From Mitsuaria chitosanitabida ATCC BAA-476 = NBRC 102408 (GTDB taxonomy: Bacteria > Pseudomonadota > Gammaproteobacteria > Burkholderiales > Burkholderiaceae_C): a stretch of DNA of 64,000 bases. The notes below the pieces were generated by a model that saw nothing but the letters and a program-made list of their open reading frames with translations, did not search any database and was not told the DNA's origin. Positions 49,549 to 58,107 of the stretch are shown piece after piece. A program made the translations under genes and the position numbers. Positions within the stretch are counted from its first letter, which is position 1. Each line of letters begins with the position of its first letter. The stretch is from contig NZ_BCYP01000039.1 of the NCBI RefSeq assembly GCF_001598255.1, forward strand, positions 1-64,000, in the 5' to 3' direction.

Positions 49549-52074
49549 TCAGGACGGCGTCAGCTGATCCAGCGCTTCCTCGACGCGCCCACGATCGTGG
49601 GTGTTCAACCCACGCGCCGCATGCCGGCATTGCGTGACCAGCGCGGGATCCGACGGCATGTGCGACGCCAGGCTCGTCAGCACCTCGGCGCGATCGAAGC
49701 TGCCCATGCCTTCCACCGCGCGCAGCACCTGCGTCACGACCTCGCGATCGACCTTGCTCCCCTCCAGCAGCGCCGTCAGCGACACCCGACGGTCGAAGTC
49801 GCTGGACATGGCCCGCACCGCCTCGGCATAGCGCGCGACGTCGCCGGCAGCGACGCCGCCCTCGCGCTGGCTGACCGTCTCCAGCACGGTCCGGCGATCG
49901 AAGTCGCCCTGCACGAGCTGCGTCGCGTCCAGCGCCGCCCGGATGCGCTCGGCGCGCGTCGCCGGCGTCCCCTCCTCGATCAGCGCCACGATGGCCGTGC
50001 GCTTGTCGAAGTCGCCATCGACGCCCTGAACCGTCTGCCGCCAGGCCGCGAGCACCTCGCGGTCCATCGACAGCTGGGGGGCCAGCGCGACCAGCACCTC
50101 GCGCCGGTCGAACGCGCCATGCAACTGATCGGCGGCCAACAGCAGCTGCCGCTGGTGGGCCGGCGTCAACGCCTGGTGCTCGATCAGCGCGGTCAGCGCG
50201 GTGCGGCGCTGGAAGTCGTCGCTGCCGAACTTGCTGGTCAGCGCGATCAGCCGGGTCATCGTCTCGTCCGCCTGCGGGCCGGTGGCGAGCAGCCCTTCGA
50301 TGCGGCTGCGCCGGGTCATCGGATCCTGCGCCTTGTCCACGTCGGTCAGCACCGCATCGACACCGCCCCGAGCGAGCAGCCGGCGCGCGCGCTTCTCGCT
50401 GCCCTGCGCCGATTCCGCGACCAGGGTGAGCTGCTCGCCGATCCAGCGGCGGGCCTCGTCGTCGATGGGCTTGGACTCGCCGTCGACCCAGTACTTGCGG
50501 GTCATCGCGTTCTGGCCGTCGCGGGTGATCTCGAACTTGCGCGTGACGCCCCCCGCCCGTTCCGACACCACCAGCTGGTGCTCCAGCGACACGAGGTCGT
50601 TGTCCTCGTCGTTGAAGACCAGCTCCCCGTCGTAGGTGACGTGGCGCTCCAGGCTGCCGATGCGGGTGATCTGGCGCGTGACCTTGGCGCCAGAGAGGCT
50701 GGCCATCGCGCCGCCGATGTCCAGGCTGATGCGCGGCACCTTGCCGATCACGATCATCGGCACGGCCAGCGCCACGGCGCACAGGCCGCCGGCCATCAGC
50801 CAGCGCCCGACGCGGCGCTTGGCGGCGGAAGGGGAATCACTCATCGGTCCATCCTCCAGCAGCGCGTGCATGCGCTGCATCAACGGGGAGCGGGCGGCGG
50901 CCATCGCGCTGGCCAGCGCCGGCATCGGGGCCGCGCCGCGGGTGGGCAGCCAGCGCAGCAGCGAGGGCCCCTGCTGGCGACGCGCGTCGCGGCGCGCGGC
51001 GTGCTCGACGCGATCGCTCGCGCAGACGTACAGGCCCTGCGCCAGCGGCATCGCGCCGGCCTCCTCGGCGGCCCAGGTGTCGCAGGCCAGCTCGGCCAGC
51101 AGATCCAGGCGCCGCAAGGCCAGACGGTTCAAGGGCTGCAGCCAGCCGATCTGCGCGACCAGGCGGGCCGCCAGCCGCCAGGCCACGTCGCGGCGGCGCA
51201 GATGGGCGATCTCGTGAGCCAGCACGGCGACGCGCTGGCCGGCCTCCAGGCGGCGCATCAGCGTCGCGGGCAGGCAGATCTGGGCGCCGGGCGCGACCAG
51301 CGGACTGGGCCACAAGGGGCTCACGCGCAGGGTCGGCACCGCCACCCCGGCGCGCTGCGCCAGATCGGCGGCGGCGGCCTGGAGCTCGGCATCTTCGACC
51401 AGCGGCAGCGCCCGCACCTGGCGGCGCAGCGCGATCCAGCGCGCCAAGGTCAGCAGCAGGCCCCAGGCGGCCAGCAGCGGCCAGGCCAGCGCGAAGGCGG
51501 CCACCACGGCGCGCAGGCTCTCCCAGCGGCGCATGGCGTTCTCGCCCGAGAGGTCGAAGAGGCCGTCGGTCACCACGGTCATGCGATCGGCCACCGTGGT
51601 CGGCACCGCGGCGTCGGCGCTGGCGGCCTGATCGATCTCGTCGGTCGTGGCGTCGATGCGCGCGGTCGTCCTACCTGGCTCGGCCTCGGGTTGGGGACTC
51701 GCTTCGGGCCGGGGCTGCGCCCGCACGAACGGTGCCGGCGAAGCGGTCGATGCGCTCGCCTCGCGACGAGCCGTCGCCGAGACCGGCGCGGCCCTCTGCG
51801 CCTGTGGAGCTTGCGGGGCTTGCGCGGCCGGAGCGGCTTGCGGGGCCTCGAGGCTGGTGCCGAAGCCCTTGACGGGGAGGTCCACACCCGAGACCTGGAG
51901 CAGCGGCTGCGCGCTGGCGGTCAGCACCGCGCCGAAGAAGGCCCAGCGCCAGCAGAGCTCGCGCCATGCGGGGTGCTGGAGCGCGCCGGCGCGTTCCAGC
52001 GCCCAGACGCAACCCAGCAGCACGGTGCTGTGCAGCAGGTAGTTCAGCAACCAGCTGGTGAGGAGTTCAAGCAT
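49549..52074 (-). CDS. BlaR1/MecR1-type M56 metallopeptidase with C-terminal FDRR repeats
   Basis: 841 aa. Hydrophobic N-terminal segments (about 1-60 and 190-213) flank a Pro/Ala-rich, disordered stretch (about 75-160). The zincin site HEIAH is at 287-291, with Glu328 in AELACD as third ligand. A last membrane segment (about 424-445) follows. Then comes a periplasmic region without a visible penicillin-binding domain, containing eight copies of a 33-36-residue repeat whose core is F-D-R-R-x-x-x-L-x-x-L (starting near residues 586, 621, 655, 689, 725, 760, 793 and 826). Paired with a BlaI gene whose end it overlaps by 8 bases, it probably cleaves that repressor on sensing an envelope signal. 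Confidence 0.88.
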   Translation of the reverse strand: MLELLTSWLLNYLLHSTVLLGCVWALERAGALQHPAWRELCWRWAFFGAVLTASAQPLLQVSGVDLPVKGFGTSLEAPQAAPAAQAPQAPQAQRAAPVSATARREASASTASPAPFVRAQPRPEASPQPEAEPGRTTARIDATTDEIDQAASADAAVPTTVADRMTVVTDGLFDLSGENAMRRWESLRAVVAAFALAWPLLAAWGLLLTLARWIALRRQVRALPLVEDAELQAAAADLAQRAGVAVPTLRVSPLWPSPLVAPGAQICLPATLMRRLEAGQRVAVLAHEIAHLRRRDVAWRLAARLVAQIGWLQPLNRLALRRLDLLAELACDTWAAEEAGAMPLAQGLYVCASDRVEHAARRDARRQQGPSLLRWLPTRGAAPMPALASAMAAARSPLMQRMHALLEDGPMSDSPSAAKRRVGRWLMAGGLCAVALAVPMIVIGKVPRISLDIGGAMASLSGAKVTRQITRIGSLERHVTYDGELVFNDEDNDLVSLEHQLVVSERAGGVTRKFEITRDGQNAMTRKYWVDGESKPIDDEARRWIGEQLTLVAESAQGSEKRARRLLARGGVDAVLTDVDKAQDPMTRRSRIEGLLATGPQADETMTRLIALTSKFGSDDFQRRTALTALIEHQALTPAHQRQLLLAADQLHGAFDRREVLVALAPQLSMDREVLAAWRQTVQGVDGDFDKRTAIVALIEEGTPATRAERIRAALDATQLVQGDFDRRTVLETVSQREGGVAAGDVARYAEAVRAMSSDFDRRVSLTALLEGSKVDREVVTQVLRAVEGMGSFDRAEVLTSLASHMPSDPALVTQCRHAARGLNTHDRGRVEEALDQLTPS

Positions 52075-52477
52075 GGCGCCCGCCCTTCTTGTTCAGCAGC
52101 GCCCGCATCTGGGCGAGGTCGTCGTCGCCGAGCTCGCCCTCCGCCACCAGATGGCTGAGCAGCGCCGCCGGCTGGCCGCCGAAGAGCGTGCTCAGCAGCC
52201 CCGACACCATGGAGCGCTGCACCTCTGGCTCGCTCACTGCGGGGCGGTAGACCAGCGCGCGACCGTCGCGCTCGCTCAGCAGCAGGCCGCGCTTTTCCAG
52301 CCGCGTCAGCAGCGTCGCCACGGTGGTGTGGGCCAGCGGCCGCTGCTGCTCACGCAGCGCCTCCGCCACCTCGGCGGTGCTGGCCTGCCCGCGCGTCCAC
52401 AGCACGCGCATCAGCGCGAGCTGCAACTCGCTGAGCGAGACGTCGCCCTTGCCGTCGCTGTCGTTGATCTCGTCCAT
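52067..52477 (-). CDS. BlaI/MecI-family transcriptional repressor
   Basis: About 136 aa. Winged-helix domain LSELQLALMRVLWTRGQAST...AHTTVATLLTRLEKRGLL and dimerising C-terminus. In BlaI-BlaR1 systems this repressor is destroyed by proteolysis set off by the M56 sensor. The start at 52477 has AGGG six bases before it; the upstream ATG at 52483 abuts that site. It overlaps the downstream M56 gene and sits behind its own operator. Confidence 0.93.
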   Translation of the reverse strand: MDEINDSDGKGDVSLSELQLALMRVLWTRGQASTAEVAEALREQQRPLAHTTVATLLTRLEKRGLLLSERDGRALVYRPAVSEPEVQRSMVSGLLSTLFGGQPAALLSHLVAEGELGDDDLAQMRALLNKKGGRHA

Positions 52478-52490
52478 CGCCATCCCTACG

Positions 52491-52522
52491 CTTCTACAGC
52501 TGTCGTACTACGACTGTAGAAG
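52491..52522. promoter_or_regulatory. Likely BlaI operator
   Basis: CTTCTACAG...CTGTAGAAG: perfect 9-bp arms, with inner TCGTA-C-TACGA. The left half differs from the mirror of the right only by an extra CTG (500-502). TACA and TGTA cores fit the binding preference known for BlaI/MecI. It lies 14 bases upstream of the BlaI start, suited to autorepression. Confidence 0.7.
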
Positions 52523-52582
52523 ATGCGCTCGCACCGAGGCAAGGACCACCTTCCTGGGACATTCCCGGGGTGAGAAACGGCA

Positions 52583-52606
52583 CCCTCGCCCGCTTGCGGG
52601 AGAGGG
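52583..52606 (+). repeat. Dispersed palindromic repeat, copy 6 (short)
   Basis: CCCTCGCCCGC-TT-GCGGGAGAGGG with one stem mismatch and without the long tail, upstream of proA. Confidence 0.75.
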
Positions 52607-52641
52607 AGCCAGATGGGGCGGTTCGCGGGTACGGAGCGCAT

Positions 52642-52686
52642 GTGCCAGGACATGGGTAACACCCGTGCCAGGACATGGGTAACACC
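52642..52686 (+). repeat. Tandem 22-bp direct repeat resembling an insertion-sequence end
   Basis: GTGCCAGGACATGGGTAAC plus ACC occurs at 52642-52663 and again, identically, at 52665-52686 (period 23). From memory this motif resembles sequence at the ends of IS481-type elements. No transposase is nearby, so it would be a remnant. This occupies part of the ~300-base gap before proA. Confidence 0.55.
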
Positions 52687-52774
52687 TTTCCCCCCACGCA
52701 CGAAGGCTCCACTTTCCGCTTGCGATGGCCCCGCCGGAGGGCGCCTCCGGCCCATCGGTCAGAATCGACGCCCT

Positions 52775-54049
52775 ATGACCGACCTCAACGCCTACATGAC
52801 CGGCGTCGGCGAGGCGGCCCGCGCGGCCGCGACGCTGATGGCCGCCGCCCCGACCGCCGCGAAGAACACCGCCCTGCTCGCGCTCGCCCGCCGCCTGCGC
52901 GAAGCCGGTCCATCGCTGTCCGCCGCGAACGAGCGCGATCTCGCGGCCGCCGTCGAGGCTGGACTCGACGCCCCGATGGTCGACCGCCTGCGCCTCACCC
53001 CCAAGGTCCTGGCCACCGTCGCCGAAGGCTGCGAGCAGATCGCCGCCATGCCCGACCCGATCGGCGAGATCACCGGCGTGAAGCGCCGCCCGACCGGCAT
53101 CAGCGTCGGCCAGATGCGCGTCCCGCTGGGCGTGTTCGGCATGATCTACGAGAGCCGCCCCAACGTGACCATCGAGGCGGCGTCGCTCGCGATCAAGAGC
53201 GGCAACGCCTGCATCCTGCGCGGCGGCTCCGAGGCGCTGCACAGCAACCTGGCGCTGGCCGCGCTGGTGGCCGATTCGCTCGAGGAAGCCGGCCTGCCGC
53301 GCGACGCGGTGCAGCTGATCAACACGACCGACCGTGCCGCGGTCGGTCTGCTGATCGCGATGCCGGCCTTCGTCGACGTGATCATTCCGCGCGGTGGCAA
53401 GGGCCTGATCGAGCGCATCAGCCGCGAGGCCCGGGTGCCCGTCATCAAGCACCTGGACGGCAACTGCCACAGCTACGTGGACGCCGAGGTCGACGTCGAC
53501 CTGGCGGTGACCGTCGTCGACAACGCCAAGACGCAGAAGTACAGCCCCTGCAACGCGACCGAATCCCTGCTCGTCCATGCGAAGCAGGCGGCGGACTTCC
53601 TGCCGCGCATCGGCATGGTGTTCGCGGCCAAGGGCGTCGAGATGCGCGGCTGCGAGCGCGCGCTGGCGCACCTGGAAGCGGTCCCGCGCGAGCTGCTCAA
53701 GCCCGCCACGCCCGAGGACTGGGACACCGAGTACCTGGCCCCGGTGATCAGCATCAAGGTGGTGGACTCGCTGGACGAGGCCATCGCCCACATCAATCGC
53801 CATGGCTCGCACCACACCGACGCGATCCTGACGACGAACCACGTCCACGCGATGCGTTTCCTGCGGGAGGTCGACTCCGCCAGCGTGATGGTCAACGCCA
53901 GCACCCGCTTCGCCGACGGCTTCGAGTACGGACTGGGCGCGGAGATCGGCATCTCCACCGACAAGTTCCACGCCCGCGGTCCGGTCGGGCTGGAAGGCCT
54001 CACCTCGATGAAGTGGGTGGTGCTGGGACAGGGCGAGATCCGGGGCTGA
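52775..54049 (+). CDS. proA: Gamma-glutamyl phosphate reductase
   Basis: 424 aa. Second step of proline synthesis: reduces gamma-glutamyl phosphate to the semialdehyde with [23 protein letters not shown] and the catalytic Cys in [14 protein letters not shown] are family hallmarks; [20 protein letters not shown] is near the end. The ATG at 52775 fits the usual length. Longer frames run into the repeats upstream. Confidence 0.96.
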   Translation: MTDLNAYMTGVGEAARAAATLMAAAPTAAKNTALLALARRLREAGPSLSAANERDLAAAVEAGLDAPMVDRLRLTPKVLATVAEGCEQIAAMPDPIGEITGVKRRPTGISVGQMRVPLGVFGMIYESRPNVTIEAASLAIKSGNACILRGGSEALHSNLALAALVADSLEEAGLPRDAVQLINTTDRAAVGLLIAMPAFVDVIIPRGGKGLIERISREARVPVIKHLDGNCHSYVDAEVDVDLAVTVVDNAKTQKYSPCNATESLLVHAKQAADFLPRIGMVFAAKGVEMRGCERALAHLEAVPRELLKPATPEDWDTEYLAPVISIKVVDSLDEAIAHINRHGSHHTDAILTTNHVHAMRFLREVDSASVMVNASTRFADGFEYGLGAEIGISTDKFHARGPVGLEGLTSMKWVVLGQGEIRG

Positions 54050-54091
54050 TCCGGTCAGACGCCCGCGACCGAGCGCCCGGGCGGCCCCTCC

Positions 54092-55723
54092 TCAGGGCAT
54101 GCCCGTCACGATCGCATCCTTGGGCACGCTGATCCTGTACGTCGCCTGGAAGCGCTGCGTCTCGTTGGGCGCCAGCGGCAGCTCCCACATCTGGATGCCG
54201 CGACGATCGCGCCAGTCCGCCTGCGTCACCGGAGGCGCGTACTGCGCCTGCACGCGGATGTCCTCGTGCTGCGGCACCGGAGCGGCGGTCAGCACCTGCA
54301 GCGTCACGGGCCGACCGCGCAGGTTTTCCACCTGCCACTGGCGCGTCAGCACCACCTCGCGGCGCGCACCGATGAAGCCGGTGTCCGCGCCCTCGCGCTT
54401 GTCCGGCTCGACCCGCACGCGGATGCGCTCGTCCAGCCCGAACGGCACGGTCCAGGTCGACTCGCTTCCGAAACGCAGCAGCACCTCGCCGATCAGCGCG
54501 CCATCTCGGAACAACTGCAGCGGGCCGGCCGGCCACGAACCCTGCGGTCGTGGCAGCTCGGCGAGCAGATAGGCGGCGGCATCGGTCGCGGGTTGCACCC
54601 GGACCAGCACGCGCGAGGTCGCCGCCGTCCGCCCCAGGTCCACCGTCGACATCGCCCCGTTGGCGCGCAGCGTCACGCGCTGCGGCAAGTCGTACTCGGT
54701 GCCGAACTCGCCTTCGAAGACGCTGGGGTCGAAACGCACCTGTCCGACGGCGGAGCCGGTGATCTGGACCGAACTCAGATCCGGCGCGGCCGGAGCCGCC
54801 GCCGCCACCGGCGCGGCGTCGTCGAGGAACGTACGGGAGCGAGCGGACGGCTGGTGCAGCCACATCGTCCAGGGCTGCAAGGGCGCAAGCTCCTTCGCCT
54901 GCCGCGGTCGGACCGTCGACAGCTTGAGCTTCACCTCGTTCCAGTCCTCGCCACTGGTCTGCGCGATCTGGGCCAGGCGCTCAAGCACCAAGCCGCCGGT
55001 CGCCGTGTCCAGACGGGCTCGGTACTGCGGCTGCCAGCCGGCGCTCGAGAGGCGGTAGCTCAGCCCGATGTCGGCTGCTTGAGCGGTCGACAGACGCAGC
55101 GTCGCCACGGACACCTGCGTCGACGCGGTCGGCGCGGCGGCTTTCGCGGCGGTCAGTTCGTGGCCGAGGTCGGTCAGTCGCTCCTGCAACACCTGCTTTC
55201 GTGAGGTCAGATCCTGCGCGTTGCGGCGCAGCGCCTCCAGACTGGCGGCCAACGCCGGACCCGGCCGGGCCTCGCGGTCCGAGAGCCCCTTGAGATAGCC
55301 GAGCGAGACGTCGACGCCGGCGATCTCGGCCTCGACCGCGGCACGCTGCTGCTCGATCTCGCGCACGCGCGGATCGCGCTGGCGGCACTCGGGCAGAGAG
55401 TCGCGGGCGACGCGCTCGATCTTGAGCTCGCCAAGGTTCACGCCCGTGGGTGCCTGCACTTGCAGCGCGTCGCGCTCCAAGGCCGCCGGCAGGCAGGCGA
55501 AACGCGCCTGCGTCGCGCCAGCCGGCACGCGCAAGCTGCGGTCCACCTGCGCGCCGCCGGGATACAGCAGCACCTGAGTGATCGAGGACGACTGCGCCGT
55601 CTGCGCCGTCTGCGCGAAGGCGGCGGGCGACGCGACGCAGGCGGCGGCGATGGCAGCGGCCAGCCCCCTCCGGGACATGCGATGACCCTGGGTCGGGCCC
55701 GGCTTCGGGACACGTCGTTGCAT
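54092..55723 (-). CDS. DUF4139 protein, mucoidy-inhibitor-like (secreted)
   Basis: 543 aa. Signal peptide about 1-37 (RRGLAAAIAAACVASPAAFA). An N-terminal DUF4140-like part (SSSITQVLLYPGGAQVDR) is followed by a coiled coil (about 125-185) and the DUF4139 beta-rich domain (SYRLSSAGWQPQYRARLD; WEMPLAP-like end). Homologues such as MuiA inhibit mucoidy when overexpressed, but the molecular role is unknown. AGGGAGG precedes the ATG at 55723. The frame further upstream overlaps queC. Confidence 0.88.
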   Translation of the reverse strand: MQRRVPKPGPTQGHRMSRRGLAAAIAAACVASPAAFAQTAQTAQSSSITQVLLYPGGAQVDRSLRVPAGATQARFACLPAALERDALQVQAPTGVNLGELKIERVARDSLPECRQRDPRVREIEQQRAAVEAEIAGVDVSLGYLKGLSDREARPGPALAASLEALRRNAQDLTSRKQVLQERLTDLGHELTAAKAAAPTASTQVSVATLRLSTAQAADIGLSYRLSSAGWQPQYRARLDTATGGLVLERLAQIAQTSGEDWNEVKLKLSTVRPRQAKELAPLQPWTMWLHQPSARSRTFLDDAAPVAAAAPAAPDLSSVQITGSAVGQVRFDPSVFEGEFGTEYDLPQRVTLRANGAMSTVDLGRTAATSRVLVRVQPATDAAAYLLAELPRPQGSWPAGPLQLFRDGALIGEVLLRFGSESTWTVPFGLDERIRVRVEPDKREGADTGFIGARREVVLTRQWQVENLRGRPVTLQVLTAAPVPQHEDIRVQAQYAPPVTQADWRDRRGIQMWELPLAPNETQRFQATYRISVPKDAIVTGMP

Positions 55724-55811
55724 TGGATTTCCTCCCTGTGGCCGGCGACGGTAGCACGGTGCTGGCACACTTCCGGCTGCCCAAGAATCCCTGATCAACC
55801 CGCCGTTCCCC

Positions 55812-56573
55812 ATGTCCGACGCCACTTCCCCGATCCCGCCCGTCCACGCCTCGCGCCGCAAGGCGCTGGTGCTGTTCTCCGGCGGCCAGGACTCCACCGC
55901 CTGCCTGGCCTGGGCGCTGGACCGCTTCGCCGAGGTCGAGACCCTGGGCTTCGACTACGGCCAGCGCCACCGCGTCGAGCTGGACTGCCGCAAGACCGTG
56001 CGCGCCGAGATCGCCGCCCGGTTCCCGCACTGGGCGCCCAAGCTGGGCGAGGACCACCTGCTCGACCTCAGCCTGCTGGGCCAGATCTCCGACACCGCGC
56101 TCACCCAGGAGCGCGCCATCGAGCTCCAGGCCAACGGCCTGCCCAACACCTTCGTGCCCGGCCGCAACCTGCTCTTCCTGACCTTCGCCGCGACCCTGGC
56201 CTACCGCCGCGGCGCGTCGGTGCTGGTGGGCGGCATGTGCGAGACCGATTTCTCCGGCTATCCCGACTGCCGCGACAACACGCTCAAGGCGCTGCAGGTG
56301 GCCCTGTCGCTCGGCCTGGACGCGCCGATGACGCTGGACACGCCGCTGATGTTCCTGACCAAGGCCCAGACCTGGTCGCTCACCGAGACCCTGGGCGGCG
56401 AGGCGCTCAACGACCTGATCGTCGAGCACACCCACACCTGCTACCTGGGCGAGCGCAGCACCCGCCACGACTGGGGCTGGGGCTGCGGCCACTGCCCGGC
56501 CTGCGAGCTGCGCGCCAAGGGCTGGCGCGAGTTCCAGCAGGCCAAGGCCGCGGGCCTGTCGCTGGGGACGTGA
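55812..56573 (+). CDS. queC: 7-cyano-7-deazaguanine synthase
   Basis: 253 aa. Makes preQ0 from CDG and ammonia with ATP, in queuosine biosynthesis. The PP-loop is [16 protein letters not shown]; the zinc site uses Cys210, Cys225, Cys228 and Cys231 (C-x14-CGHCPAC). It overlaps the LemA gene by one base. FolE, which supplies the pathway's first step, is encoded 600 bases away on the other strand. Confidence 0.96.
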   Translation: MSDATSPIPPVHASRRKALVLFSGGQDSTACLAWALDRFAEVETLGFDYGQRHRVELDCRKTVRAEIAARFPHWAPKLGEDHLLDLSLLGQISDTALTQERAIELQANGLPNTFVPGRNLLFLTFAATLAYRRGASVLVGGMCETDFSGYPDCRDNTLKALQVALSLGLDAPMTLDTPLMFLTKAQTWSLTETLGGEALNDLIVEHTHTCYLGERSTRHDWGWGCGHCPACELRAKGWREFQQAKAAGLSLGT

Positions 56574-57115
56574 TGCACTGGAACTGGTGGCTGTGGGGCC
56601 TGGGCGCGGTGCTGCTGTTCTGGTGCATCGGCGCCTACAACCGCGTCATGCTGCTGCGCGGCGACATCGCCAAGGCCTTCGCGCAATTCGACGACGCGCT
56701 GACGCGCCGCTTCACGCAGGCCGATCTGCTGCTGGAGAAGCTGCGCGAGCGCCTGCCCAGCGAGCAGGCCAGCCTGGACGCGCTGGCCGCCGCGCAGGCC
56801 GAGGCCAAGGCCGCCGCGCAGGCGGTGCGGTCGCGTCCGCATGCGGCCGATCCGGTGGCGCAGCTGGCGGTGGCCGCCGCGGTGCACGGCGCGGCGCTGA
56901 CGCGGCTGGTGTCGCTGGTCGAGCATCACGCCGAGCTCAGCGCCGACCCGGACCTGGGCGGCGCGGTCGACGAGCTCAAGCTGATCGAGCGCCAGCGCGC
57001 GTTCTCGCGCCAGGTCTTCAACCAGGCCGTGACGGCCTACAACGAGGCGGTGCGCCAGTTCCCGACGCGGGTGCTGATGAGCTTCGTCGGCTTCGGCGAG
57101 GCGCGCAGCCTCTGA
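56573..57115 (+). CDS. LemA-family membrane protein
   Basis: 180 aa: one N-terminal membrane helix (about 6-22) and a helical LemA domain (GAYNRVMLLRGDIAKAFAQFD at the start, FNQAVTAYNEAVRQFPTRVLM near the end). Function is unknown in general. It is co-translated with queC (TGATG overlap), an unusual partner. Confidence 0.9.
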   Translation: MHWNWWLWGLGAVLLFWCIGAYNRVMLLRGDIAKAFAQFDDALTRRFTQADLLLEKLRERLPSEQASLDALAAAQAEAKAAAQAVRSRPHAADPVAQLAVAAAVHGAALTRLVSLVEHHAELSADPDLGGAVDELKLIERQRAFSRQVFNQAVTAYNEAVRQFPTRVLMSFVGFGEARSL

Positions 57116-57130
57116 GCACGCGCCGGGCCC

Positions 57131-57151
57131 GCGACGGCATCCCGCCGTCGC
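57131..57151. terminator. Bidirectional hairpin between lemA-like gene and folE
   Basis: GCGACGGC-ATCCC-GCCGTCGC, a perfect 8-bp stem in the 69-base convergent gap. No T-run. Confidence 0.5.
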
Positions 57152-57184
57152 CTCGGCCCTCGGGCCCTCCCGCGGTTCCGGACT

Positions 57185-57901
57185 TCAGCCCTTCTTGCGG
57201 ATCAGCGAGAGGAACTCCGCCCGCAACGTCGGATCCTTCAGGAAGGAGCCGCGCATCACGCTGTTGATCATGGTGGAGTCCATGTCCTTCACGCCGCGCC
57301 AGTGCATGCAGAAGTGGTCCGCGTCCATCACGATGGCCAGGCCGTCGGGGTTCACGCGGGACTCCAGCTCGTTGGCCAGCATGACGACGGCCTCCTCCTG
57401 GATCTGCGGGCGGCTCATGATCCATTCGGTCAGGCGCGCGTACTTGGACAGGCCGATCAGATTCGAGTGCTCGCTGGGCAGCAGGCCGATCCAGACCTTG
57501 CCGATGATCGGGCAGAGGTGGTGCGAGCAGGCGCTGCGCACGGTGATCGGGCCGACGATCATGAGCTCGTTCAGGCGCTCGGCATTCGGGAACTCGGTCA
57601 CCGCCGGGGCCGCGGCGTAGCGGCCCGCGAAGACCTCGCGCACGAACATCTTGGCCACGCGCTTGGCGGTCTCCTGCGTGTTGTGGTCGCTGACGGTGTC
57701 GATCACCAGGGCCTGCAGCACTTCCTGCATCTTGGCCTGGACCTCGTCCTGCAGCTGCTGGAGCTCGCCGTCCTCGATGAAGCCGGCGATGTTGTCGTTG
57801 GCGTGATGGCGGCGTCCGGCCTGGACCAGGCGATAGCGGATGCGGTCGGAGGCCGGCAGCGCCGCCAGGTCCTCGGGGCTCAGGATGGGAGTGCCTGTCA
57901 T
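57185..57901 (-). CDS. folE: GTP cyclohydrolase I
   Basis: 238 aa. Converts GTP to dihydroneopterin triphosphate, the entry to folate and queuosine. Zinc ligands Cys125 (SACSHHLCP), His128 and Cys198 (DHFCMHWRG) are present; the SEHSNLIGLSKYARL motif is intact. Convergent with queC-lemA. Confidence 0.96.
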   Translation of the reverse strand: MTGTPILSPEDLAALPASDRIRYRLVQAGRRHHANDNIAGFIEDGELQQLQDEVQAKMQEVLQALVIDTVSDHNTQETAKRVAKMFVREVFAGRYAAAPAVTEFPNAERLNELMIVGPITVRSACSHHLCPIIGKVWIGLLPSEHSNLIGLSKYARLTEWIMSRPQIQEEAVVMLANELESRVNPDGLAIVMDADHFCMHWRGVKDMDSTMINSVMRGSFLKDPTLRAEFLSLIRKKG

Positions 57902-58107
57902 GAAGTGCGTGTCCGGCGCGCCGTCGCGGCCGCCGGCATCGGGTCGTCGTGAAGGAAGGCCGCGATTGTCCCCGCTTCCGGATGCCGTAGCGAAAGCAAG
58001 GCCGTCCCGGGCGATCCCCGCCGTCCGGCGGGCGGCCCGCGTCCGCGTCGGCCCGGTCGTCGGGCGGGCCAGGCGGCTTCGGCGGACGAGCCCCTTAAAC
58101 TCCGCCG

